Part shown: one piece after another, positions 12,176-21,400 of the stretch
Position numbering within the stretch: position 1 is the stretch's first letter
How the letters are laid out: each line of letters opens with the position of its first letter
IMG/VR virus record: IMGVR_UViG_3300006924_000177
Location: 1 to 24,077 of that record
From: a virus
Length of the DNA stretch: 24,077 bases
Direction: 5' to 3' (one strand)
The notes under the pieces: generated by a model
Told to the model about the DNA's origin: nothing
What the model saw: the letters and a program-made list of their open reading frames with translations, nothing else
The model's database searches: none
Program-made: the position numbers and the translations under genes

Positions 12176-13947
12176 TTGAAATAATCAATGGTAGTGTTTC
12201 CAGTCGTAATGGAACTGTGTGTACTGTAGATGAATTTAATAGTATGATTAGTGAACATAAATGGAATGGTGAAATGTATAGAAGCTATTACAGCTTTGAT
12301 GAAACTATGAAAGATTATGTAGAAAAGAATCGTACTGTTAAAGGATTTGATGGTCTTACATATTTAGATTCAATTATATTGGATGTAGATAAAGGTAATA
12401 TACCAGATGACCAGTTCCAACCTTATTTGTTACAATGCCTAGGTGAAATACAAGACCTGGGCATTAACAAAAAGCACGTTAATATATGGTTTAGTGGTAA
12501 GGGATATCATATAGAACTATTAAATGTATTTGGCTTTCAACCAAGTAGAGTATTACATGAAAAAGTAAAGCTTACTATGAAAGAACATTTATCATTTGCA
12601 GATAGTATCTTTGATAAAACCCGTATCATAAGAGCACCATTTAGCTTAAATAAAAAGACAGATTTATATAAAGTATATATACCTTATCATAGAATCTGGA
12701 ATTTAGATTATGCTGAAGTGCAAGAAATGGCTTCTAATAGTGATTCATATCAATCATATCGTGATGAAGATGGTGATTGGTATGATGATTTATTTAGAGA
12801 CAAAGAAGTAGAACCGTATTTACAAAACCTTATTGTATCTACATCTAAAGCAGTAACAGGAGGAAACTATCGTAGTAAAGATACTACCTCTGTTGTTACG
12901 TGTATGCAACACGCATTCAATGAAGGTCCAGTAGAAGGACAAAGAAATATGAAAATGATGCGTATGTCTAGTACATACAAACGTGCAGGTGTTCCTTATA
13001 TTGTAGCATTAAATGGTATGTTGCAATGGAGTGCAGGAACAATGGATGATGAAGAAATAATAAGGACAGTAAGTAATGTGTATGACGGAAACTACCAGTA
13101 TGGCTGCAATGATGTTATCATGGCAGAATATTGTGACCCTAAATGTATACACTTTAAACGTAAAGACTATACATTAGATATTAAAGATGTAAATGAATTG
13201 ACAGCATCTTTAGTAGAATACTTACAAAATGATGTAACTAAAATGTCAATTAATATGGCTGATATATTCGATTGCCAAGACTATGTAATTAAACCAGGAG
13301 AACTTGTAGTATTTTCTGGTGATACTGGTATGGGTAAATCTGCGTTCGTACAGAATGTAGTACAAAGAGCTAATAAAAGTACTTTGTTTCTATCTTTAGA
13401 GATGAATGAATTTCTTACATTTAGACGATTTGTACAAATAGCAAACAATCAAACTGAGAATTGGGTAGTAGACCAAGTAAAGTCTAATCCTAATATATCA
13501 TTTGAGAAACAACTTGGTCATATACAAGTAATGACTATAGCACCAGAGATAGAAGCTATCAAGAAAGTAATAGCTACACATGAACCTAATATTCTTGTAG
13601 TAGATACTACTGATGAAGTTCATGTTGATAGAGTTGAGTCTGAAATACAACGACAAAACATTATCATTGGTGCATTAAAAGAAATGGCACAGAAACATAA
13701 TATAATTATTATAGCTGTGCATCACGTAAACAAGATATCTGCAGCAGGTAACACCATAGCTCTACATTCATTAAAGGGTAGTACTAACGTAGTACAGAAA
13801 GCAGATAAAGTAATCATGGTTAAAGGTAATCGTGACGAGAAAGCTAGAGTAATATCTAGTGAGAAATCAAGAGATGATGGCAAGTTTGAAATGACAGCAC
13901 TCTTTGATTACGAAACAATGACCTTTAGAAATGTAGATTGGAGTTAA
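12154..13947 (+). CDS. Primase-helicase: AEP-type primase fused to DnaB-family helicase
   Basis: 597 residues. The N-terminal half carries the archaeo-eukaryotic primase motifs: SIILDVDKG (motif I; Asp77 and Asp79), FSGKGYHIEL (motif II; His119) and TRIIRAPFSLNKKTDLYKV (motif III region). A cysteine group Cys250, Cys318, Cys327 and Cys331 (YCDPKC) may bind zinc or an iron-sulphur cluster as in PriL-like domains. The C-terminal half is a RecA-type helicase: Walker A GDTGMGKS (389-396), LSLEM (413-417), Walker B ILVVDTTD (480-487), a histidine motif AVHHVNK (521-527) and KGSTNVVQKAD (541-551). It would make RNA or DNA primers and unwind the fork. It overlaps the previous gene by 22 nt. No DNA polymerase gene lies in this window. 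Confidence 0.9.
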   Translation: MENKETIIEIINGSVSSRNGTVCTVDEFNSMISEHKWNGEMYRSYYSFDETMKDYVEKNRTVKGFDGLTYLDSIILDVDKGNIPDDQFQPYLLQCLGEIQDLGINKKHVNIWFSGKGYHIELLNVFGFQPSRVLHEKVKLTMKEHLSFADSIFDKTRIIRAPFSLNKKTDLYKVYIPYHRIWNLDYAEVQEMASNSDSYQSYRDEDGDWYDDLFRDKEVEPYLQNLIVSTSKAVTGGNYRSKDTTSVVTCMQHAFNEGPVEGQRNMKMMRMSSTYKRAGVPYIVALNGMLQWSAGTMDDEEIIRTVSNVYDGNYQYGCNDVIMAEYCDPKCIHFKRKDYTLDIKDVNELTASLVEYLQNDVTKMSINMADIFDCQDYVIKPGELVVFSGDTGMGKSAFVQNVVQRANKSTLFLSLEMNEFLTFRRFVQIANNQTENWVVDQVKSNPNISFEKQLGHIQVMTIAPEIEAIKKVIATHEPNILVVDTTDEVHVDRVESEIQRQNIIIGALKEMAQKHNIIIIAVHHVNKISAAGNTIALHSLKGSTNVVQKADKVIMVKGNRDEKARVISSEKSRDDGKFEMTALFDYETMTFRNVDWS

Positions 13948-13948
13948 A

Positions 13949-14131
13949 ATGATAAAAATAGATACAGTAAATAATGATACATCTATGATACAAGAAATTG
14001 TATTGCTTTATGTGTTTAAATTTGGAGTATCATATCAGAAAAATAAAGGAGAACACTTTGGAATACACTTTGGTATAGGTCCAATGGAGTTAAACTTTAC
14101 TGTGAGGTTGTGGAATGGCACATCCAAATAA
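13949..14131 (+). CDS. Small unknown protein (60 aa)
   Basis: 60 residues starting MIKIDTVNNDTSMIQEIVLL. It contains a G/H-rich middle (HFGIHFGIGPMELNFTVRLW). It follows the primase-helicase by one base and overlaps the nuclease gene by 17 nt, so it is part of the replication operon. No family is recognised; a regulatory or coupling role is the only hint from context. Confidence 0.65.
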   Translation: MIKIDTVNNDTSMIQEIVLLYVFKFGVSYQKNKGEHFGIHFGIGPMELNFTVRLWNGTSK

Positions 14132-14447
14132 AATACGTGGTAACAATCTTGAACGAGAAATCGTTAATCAGTCGAAAGAGGAAGGGCTCTCTGCAAAGAG
14201 GGCCTATGCCTCAGATGGTAGGTCGCTAGGGTATAGTGAAGTAGTCGATTGTGTAGTAGAAGGTTGGACCATACAAGCAAAACGTAGAAAGAAAATAGCA
14301 CAATGGTTATACCCAGAAAATCATGGAGATGATGTAGATGCGGTTGTGACTAGGATGGATAGAAAAGAGGCGTTAATAGTTATGCCTCTAAAAAAATGGA
14401 TAAAAATGATGAAGGAGATAAAAGATGGCAACGGTAAAGCTAAATAA
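14115..14447 (+). CDS. PD-(D/E)xK nuclease, Holliday junction resolvase-like
   Basis: A 110-residue basic protein. The layout fits Hjc-type resolvases and related phage nucleases: an early helix with Glu13 (RGNNLEREIV), then VVDCVVEG (Asp45) and WTIQAKRRKK with Gln54-Ala-Lys56 as the (E/Q)xK half of the PD-(D/E)xK site. The GDDVDAVVTRMDRKEALIVM segment is the following strand and helix. It would cut branched DNA to ready replicated concatemers for packaging. It is directly downstream of replication genes, which is typical. Exact substrate is not determined from sequence; a general recombination nuclease is the alternative. Confidence 0.75.
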   Translation: MAHPNKIRGNNLEREIVNQSKEEGLSAKRAYASDGRSLGYSEVVDCVVEGWTIQAKRRKKIAQWLYPENHGDDVDAVVTRMDRKEALIVMPLKKWIKMMKEIKDGNGKAK

Positions 14448-14673
14448 AGAAGAAATAGATATGGTGTTAAAAGGTTTAGCTAATATAATTACGATTAAAC
14501 ATAGGTATAGAGAAGTTAAGATGCCTAATATAGATACAGATGTAATTAGAGCAGCATTACATAAACTAGAAAACCCATTCATTAAAGAAGAAAATAAAAT
14601 ACTTAGAGCGTCAGAAGATTCAACCGATAGCTTTGAACCTAGAATAGGGAATTGTGAGTGTTGTGATGACTAA
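14425..14673 (+). CDS. Small unknown protein with C-terminal cysteines (82 aa)
   Basis: 82 residues starting MATVKLNKEEIDMVLKGLAN. The N-terminal LNKEEIDMVLKGLANI segment resembles that of the next gene (FNKEELLIMRSALLNF), and both have a later IRAALHKLE / IKNMLEKIH-type helix, so the two look like a diverged tandem duplication. The C-terminus has a cluster of cysteines (NCECCDD). It overlaps the nuclease gene by 23 nt and the next gene by 8 nt. Function is unknown. Confidence 0.75.
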   Translation: MATVKLNKEEIDMVLKGLANIITIKHRYREVKMPNIDTDVIRAALHKLENPFIKEENKILRASEDSTDSFEPRIGNCECCDD

Positions 14674-14809
14674 ATTTAACAAAGAAGAGTTATTGATAAT
14701 GCGGTCAGCATTGCTTAACTTTAAAAAAGCACCTTGGGTATCACCAGGAGAACATAAGATAATTAAAAATATGTTAGAAAAGATACATAAACTATTTGAA
14801 GAAGAATAA
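14666..14809 (+). CDS. Short paralogue of the preceding gene (47 aa)
   Basis: ATG 14666 lies inside the last codons of the upstream gene (8-nt overlap). The 47-residue product starts MTKFNKEELLIMRSALLNFK and ends KKAPWVSP...KLFEEE, and it shares the pattern N-K-E-E-(L/I), a following helix and a second M/L-rich helix with the preceding protein. It is shorter because it lacks the central and cysteine-rich parts. The overlap and paralogy support it as a real gene. Function is unknown. Confidence 0.65.
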   Translation: MTKFNKEELLIMRSALLNFKKAPWVSPGEHKIIKNMLEKIHKLFEEE

Positions 14810-14811
14810 TA

Positions 14812-14936
14812 ATTATTCCCCCTCAACTATTAACACGCTTTGAAGGAAGCGGGTGGTGAAAATCCACCTTACCCTTAAAAGCAAATACACTTGGTTGGCA
14901 CTGATGTATAAATATATTAACTAGAGGGGGAATAGT
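14812..14936 (+). ncRNA. Four-way-junction RNA upstream of the GroES gene
   Basis: ATTATTCCCCCTC (14812-14824) pairs with GAGGGGGAATAGT (14924-14936), 13 bp with one U.G. Three internal hairpins follow: CGCTT/AAGCG (14836-14840, 14847-14851), GGTGG/CCACC (14852-14856, 14864-14868) and ATACA/TGTAT (14885-14889, 14905-14909). The element ends 1 nt before the AAGGAG of the co-chaperonin gene and begins 2 nt after the previous stop. The layout resembles the element at 5643-5747 without obvious sequence identity. It is not a tRNA: no T-arm, anticodon arm or CCA end. Confidence 0.65.
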
Positions 14937-14947
14937 AAGGAGATGAT

Positions 14948-15208
14948 ATGAAACCATTAAGAGACGAAGTTGTAATAAAGCAGCAGTCCAAAGAAAATAA
15001 AACAGAAGCAGGTATTATTTTAACAACAGATGTAGCAATCAAAGAAAATGTTGGTGAAGTAATAGCTCTTGGTAGTAAAGCAGAAGAGCTAGAAATAGGA
15101 GACAAAGTATTATTTGGTCCAGGGTTTGTAGTTCAAGAAGTAGATAAAGAAGAATATTTAATTATGCGACAACAAAATATATTATTGGTGTTAAATAATG
15201 AAAAATAA
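14948..15208 (+). CDS. groES: GroES (Cpn10) co-chaperonin homologue
   Basis: 86 residues, close to the usual 90-100. The start MKPLRDEVVIKQ matches the GroES N-terminus (MKPLRDRVVVK), GIILTTD stands where GGIVLP-x begins the post-mobile-loop strand, GEVIALG matches GEVVAVG, DKVLFG matches the D-K-V-L-F-G strand, and EEYLIMRQQNILLVL matches the C-terminus EEYLILRE-x-DILAV. The mobile loop (about residues 15-27) is short. Phage GroES proteins such as T4 gp31 replace the host protein as cap on host GroEL so that large capsid proteins can fold. No groEL is seen in this window. AAGGAG lies upstream and the ATG follows the structured RNA. Confidence 0.9.
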   Translation: MKPLRDEVVIKQQSKENKTEAGIILTTDVAIKENVGEVIALGSKAEELEIGDKVLFGPGFVVQEVDKEEYLIMRQQNILLVLNNEK

Positions 15209-15356
15209 AATAGTAAATTCAACGTGGTCTTTGAAAGATGAAGGCCACTTGAACAAAAATAATATAATATTTAAGAAAGATTTCCCATTAAAACGTATTA
15301 TAAGCGATTTATCTAAAGAAAATGACAAGTTGCTCAAAAAAAGTCCACAAAAATAG
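15198..15356 (+). CDS. Short basic protein after the co-chaperonin (52 aa)
   Basis: ATG 15198 overlaps the last codons of the co-chaperonin gene by 11 nt (TTAAATAATGAAAAATAAA). The product starts MKNKIVNSTWSLKDEGHLNK and is lysine-rich (NNIIFKKDFPLKRIISDLSK), ending in KKSPQK. It is the last gene of the rightward block. The overlapping start supports coupled expression, but length and composition limit confidence. Function is unknown. Confidence 0.55.
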   Translation: MKNKIVNSTWSLKDEGHLNKNNIIFKKDFPLKRIISDLSKENDKLLKKSPQK

Positions 15357-15447
15357 CCCTAGAAGGCCGTAAAATAAATTATTTGATATAACTATCGCCT
15401 AAATATAGATAGTTGAATGTCGCATTGATTAGAGCCTTAAACCTATA
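15357..15447. other. Convergent intergenic gap with hairpin
   Basis: 91 nt lie between the ends of the rightward and leftward blocks. AACTATC (15390-15396) pairs with GATAGTT (15408-15414) in a 7-bp stem with an 11-nt loop, readable on both strands. There is no T-tract on either side, so it is only a candidate bidirectional terminator. The GATATAACT at 15385-15393 also matches the first nine bases of the repeat near 4340. Confidence 0.35.
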
Positions 15448-18400
15448 TTAATTGTCATCTTGCTCTAATACTTGCTCTTCATCGGGCATTTCTTCTTCTC
15501 TTGAAGCTAAAGCATCTCTTCTCATTCTATGAAGTGTGTGTACTGGCACTCCAAACATAAACTCTCCAGTCATTGCAGGTGAATTAATTGTTTTTTTAGC
15601 ATCTCTATAGAATCTACCAAATGGCATATAAGTATATAATGTATATTTTTGGAAATCTTCAAAATCATTATTCAATATAGCTGTAATAGGATTCAAAACA
15701 AAACGAGCAACTGGTGGTGTTACAATAGTTAATGGTGATAACACTGGGTGTGGATAAGGACTAAAGAAAGCTCTATCTCTTGCTTTTTTATCACCAAATA
15801 GTAATGATGCTGTATCTTGCATCCAGTTCATAGGTGGTGATAATGCATAATCAAATATACTAGCAACAAATATATTAGCTAATGCTAAAGACATAAGGTC
15901 TGCAGTTAATTGTCTTTGAGCTCTTTGTGTATTATGTCCACCAGACCACTCTTCTGCAAATCCACCTTTATATGCTTTTATTCTTCTACCAATACTATTC
16001 CAAGCATAAGGATGGAAACGTGTCATAACTCTACCTAATGAAGTATTTGCTATGTTAGGTCTTTGTGTTGCATGATAAATAAACTGAGATGACTCTACTG
16101 TTCTGTTAGCTATTTCAATAAGTATAGGACTATCAAATGGTAATGACTCACCAAACTCTCCTAATATCTTTCTAGCATTAATGTATGCTGCATCCCAAGT
16201 TCTACTACGTAATAAAAACTCTGAGCTTCGCATGAATGTAGCACCAGTATTCTTTAAAGCATCCCATACTCCAGCTTCTTTAGCTGCTTCCATTAATGTT
16301 AAATCTGCAAAATCATCAAACTCTTTTAGTTTTTTATTTGTTCTTAATCCTTTTTGACCAATCAGTGTATTTATTCTTTTAGCTGCTTGTTCAAAAGGAA
16401 TAATTAAACCTTGTTTCTGGAATCGTGCATCTTTAGCAGCTTCATTGATTAACATATCTTCAAAAATACCAATGAACGCTTGCCATTCTTCCCAATCTTT
16501 TCTAGTTCTAATAGTTCTTTTAATTTTTTTACCAGTAGCAGAGTCTTGTATTGTATAGGTAGTATTTTCTCCCCATACATTGTCTTCCCACCATTCGTTT
16601 TTTAAAGCATCAGTAAATGGTTTTAGTCCTACATCTGTAATGGTATTAGTAAAACCACCGTAAAGGTTAGTTAAAAATGTTTTAGGGTGAAACAATAATG
16701 ACATCATTTCAAATTGACCTTCAAGTGCATTAAACTTTTGACCTAACTGAGCTATATATCTATCACGTGCTGTACGTTCAGTAGGAGCATCTTTAAGTAA
16801 TTTACCACCAAAGATTCTATCCATTTTTTCTGTAAAGTTAACAACAGATTCATCTGTCATTAATTGATAAGCAGAATGGAATCTACCTATTTTATTTACA
16901 TTTTTACCTTGTGCTAAATCTTTTAAATTTTTTAACCTAAGATTGTAAGCCATATTTTCAGCTTTTTGTTGTATTTCTTTTTGTGATATTGTTTTCTTTT
17001 CATTTGCTTTTTTAATGTAAGTATTAATTTCTGCTTTTTGAAAAACAGATAAACCTACATTAGCTTCTATTCTTGCTAGAAAATCTTTATCTTTTGTAGA
17101 CAGCCCTAATCCTTCTTTTTTCATTTTATTATTCATGTATTTTTTTAATAATCCAAGCTCATCTTTAGTAATACCATGGATATCAAAGTTACGTAAACTA
17201 GGAAGTCCCATTTGATTCTTAGCAACATCCATCATAAAGTACGCCCAAGATTCTGTAATATTTTTATCAGTACCAAAAGGATTCTTTTTAACAAAACGTT
17301 TAATGTTACTATTAATTTTTAATGAAAGATTACTATTTAAAAGATTTCTATATTGAGCTCCTACGTAACTTTCTACGTGACTTAAACCTGCATTCCATTC
17401 AGGTAAACTAACTTCAGAACCACGTGAACGTAAATTACCATTGCTTTTAAATACGTCCATAGGTTTAGTTAATGTAAAATCTTCAACTACTGCTAACTCT
17501 TGAACGTCTGTTTCTGGATTAACTCCTTTAGTTCTATATCCTGCATATTTATTATTTAAATATTCTCTATACCTACTTATAGCTTGTGCTTTATCTATTT
17601 CTGTTCTAGCACTGGTAGCAAACTTTGTATCTATACGTGCTAATAATTTTTCGTTTTTAGTTACTCTATTAATTTTTGCTTCTATTATTTTATCAATAGC
17701 TTCTCCATTTAATTTAGCTCTTTGAACAGTATCAAAACCTCCAGTATGTGGTACAAAACGACTAACAACTCCTTTAGAATCTTCATATCTACCAATACTA
17801 ATAGACTTATTAGGCTTTAATATTTTTTTATATTCTTCTATTTCTGTTTTTACAAGTTCAAATTCTTTTTTACTTAATTGTTTTTCAAAGTTTATTTCAG
17901 GAAACTTTCTTGAAAGATGGTCGTTTAATCTTTGATAGTATCTAAAAAAGTTTACATCTGTAATAGAAGGTAGTCTAGTTAATGCTTGACTTGGATTACG
18001 TATAACTAATTCACTTAAGCCTGCATACAATGCATCAATTTTTGTAGCATCACTTAACAATCCGTTTTTATCTAAAAATGTCATTTCTAATTGTTGAATT
18101 TCATATTTAATTTGTTCTTCAACATTAGTTTTAGATTCTTGTTTTTGTAGCTTTTTAGGTATTTTATATTCATTAACTTTTTTACCTAATGATTTTAATT
18201 TATCTTTTAAGAACAAATGCCTACTTTTAATAACATCGTTTAACACTTGCGTCATTAAGTTTGTGTAGGCATCATTTACCATATTGCCAACTTCTTCTAC
18301 ACCTTTACGTATACGTTGTCCTTTTTCTACACCAGTAGCTTCAAACTTAAATGTTAAACCTTCTTTAATCATTCTGTCGTATTCTTTTTTAAAGGTATTA

Positions 18401-21400
18401 TATTTTTCAGTAATGTTATCTTTTTGTGCTTGATTTTTAACTCCAGAATAAAACTTACCATTATTGTATTCTCTTGAATACATTAGATATTTAAACAACA
18501 AATTAAAATCTTTTGCTTGCTTAGAATCTTCTGGTTTTACTAATCGTAAAGTTTCTTCTATTTGATTTTGTATATCTTTATCTTTAGAGTTACCTAATCT
18601 ATGAAAAGCTAATGCTAAATTGGTATTATATTCTAATGTAGATATTGGTACTTCACCATCTTTTAGTTTTATATTACCATTCTTATCCAAAACAACTGTT
18701 CTAATTTTTTGATAATCAGGGTTTACATCTTGCATTACAGCAAACTTTAATTGATTTTTTAAAGTATTAGATATAAAATGTGAAGCCCAACCAGGTGCAC
18801 CAACAACTTTATACTGACCAGTATCTGGGTCTTGTTTAATATATTTTCTTGTTAAAAATTTTTTAATAGCACCAGGTTCCATAATGCTTTCCATGTAATC
18901 ATTAAATCTTTTCAAATCTTTAGCAGTAGCATCAGTAAACTCTTTAGATATTTGAAATGTCATAAAGTCTGTACCTTGTAAAAACATTTCATATTGTGCA
19001 TCAATAGTTCTAGTTAAATGCGGATTATTTTTTAACATCTTTTTCAAACGCATTAATTGTATTCTACCAAATGTGTTTATACTTGTATCGCTTAAAGCTT
19101 TATCAAAATCTATACTTGTTATTTTTTTATATACTTCACGTTCAACTTCTATTTCATTGACTTTTTCACCAGTATCTTTTTCTATTTCTTTTACTACCTC
19201 TTCATTTATATCTTCTAATTTTAATTTTTCTTTTGTTGGTTTTTTTGAAGTACCAGTTTCTACTTCTACTTCTATATTTTTACCTGCATTAATTTCAGCA
19301 GCTTTATTATAGATATTATCTATCTTAGTAAAAAATAATCTAGTATTCATAGGGTCAATAGCAGGAGATTCAAATGTAAGCTTCTCTTGTAAACCATCTA
19401 TAGCATTTTCTATAGTTCTAATGTCTTTAAAAATACCATTAATTTCATTACTATATTCTAAGTCCTTACTTTCTGGATTTAATTTATCTATCTCTTTATG
19501 ATATTCTCTAATTAAATCATATCCTTCGTTTAATGTAATTTCTTTTTTATTTACTTTAATACCAAGCTTTGGATTTGCAGATAGCTTAACAACTGGGTGT
19601 GCTAATAAAGCAAAGTCATAAAATCTAAATAATTGTTTCTTATATTTTGATGTAAGTTTTTTACCCTTACCTAACTTAGCTTCTATAGTGTTTGCTAATG
19701 CCTCTTTTGCTGCAATAATTTCTTTACTTAATTCTATTTTGTTTAAACCTTTTTGTTTAATACTAAATGTATTAGCTACAACAAGTTCTAAATCTGACAT
19801 AATAGCTTCTCTTCTATATCCTGCCATAGATAACAAGTCAACTATAATCTCTGCTTGTTTTGTTAGCAAGTCTAATCCTATAAGATTATTTGTTTTACCT
19901 CTAATATTTTTACCATCAGTAAGTTCATTTGCTAAAAACTCTGGATTTAAATCTCTGTATAAATCAGCAATACCAAGCTCTTCAAATACCTTTCTACCTC
20001 TTACGTTTTTATATATACGTTGTAATGCTACTGCAATATCTGCTGGTCTAGCAAAGTCAAAGCTAAAGATATCATTGGTCATTTCAAGGTCAGCTATCTT
20101 TCTAGCTGTTTGTAAATAGTAGTTAGAATATGTATCTCCCTTTTGACCAAACTTACCCCATTCAAATATAAAATTGTTTGCTTGTTCGTATAAAGAACGT
20201 TCACCATCTAAATTAAATGTTACTTCTTTTTTACTACTAATTGCTTTTGCAAAGTTTCTAAAGCTTGGCATAATAGTAGAAGCATCTTTTTTAAACTTGT
20301 ACCAACTTAAGTCAGAAGTTACATCCTGTCCTTGAAGTTCTACTTTAAAAAAGTCTTGAAACATTTGTTCTACATTTTTTCGAACTGGTCTTATAGATAT
20401 ATACTCAGAAGAGTCTACTGCAGTATTAATACCAACATAACTTACATCTTTTAAAAAGTTAAAATCATCTAATCTAATTTTTATTTGATAGCCACTACCT
20501 AACTCTATAACACCACCATTGTTCTTAATCATATCAAACATCATTTGAAATTCTGTAGTAGCATTAACAATAGTACCAACAGCTTTTTTACCTTCGTATG
20601 CAGCTTTACCAGCTTTTAATCTCATTTCACTACTAAGCATTTCACCTAATTGTTCACCAAAAGATTTTTTTGTTTCAGTTTTACCAAAATCTATACCATA
20701 CCTAGTGTCTGCTATAGTTTTACCAGGATTGTATTTATCTTCCATAGCTTTTAAATCTTTAGTAGGTTTATTTACATCACCGTCATTCAATTCATAAAAT
20801 ACATTATCTTTAGCAAAAGACTTCTTCATAACACCTGGTAGTGATTGATATCCAGTAACAGTATCACCATCATTGTCTTTACCACCAAGGTATTCACTAT
20901 TTAATTCATTAGCAAAAAAGTTAAATCCACCTTTCTTTTTAAATCCAACAAACTGCAATGCACGTACACCACCATTACCACTATTAGGTGTTCTCATAAT
21001 AAGATAAGTCAAAGCTTCTTTGTATGCCATATACTCTTTTCTATTAGACCTGTAGTTTAATTTTTGGAATGTATCAAAAGCATCTTCAAGTCTTACAGGC
21101 TCTTTAACTCCTTCTACTGTAATTAACATATCACGCATAGATTCACCCAACATAAACTCATTATCTTTTAGATTAAAATCTTTTTGCATCTTCTGAGTAT
21201 ATAATCCAGAGTATGCTTTAAATCCATGCTTTACTTTTATTTGATTACCTCTACTAAGTATATACCTAGCAAGTTTATTGCTTATAAAGTTTTTGTATTC
21301 AAGCTGTGTATTAAATGCATGATTAGTTCTTTTTAATATTTCTGGTGTAAGACCTAACTCAACTAAATCAGCAGGGTCTAAACTAGAACTATCAGATAAA

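Noticed and set aside
19688-20119. Plus-strand ORF of 143 codons opposite the giant gene
   Set aside because: It is a composition shadow of the lysine/glutamate-rich giant ORF; no start signal and Ser/Leu-rich translation.
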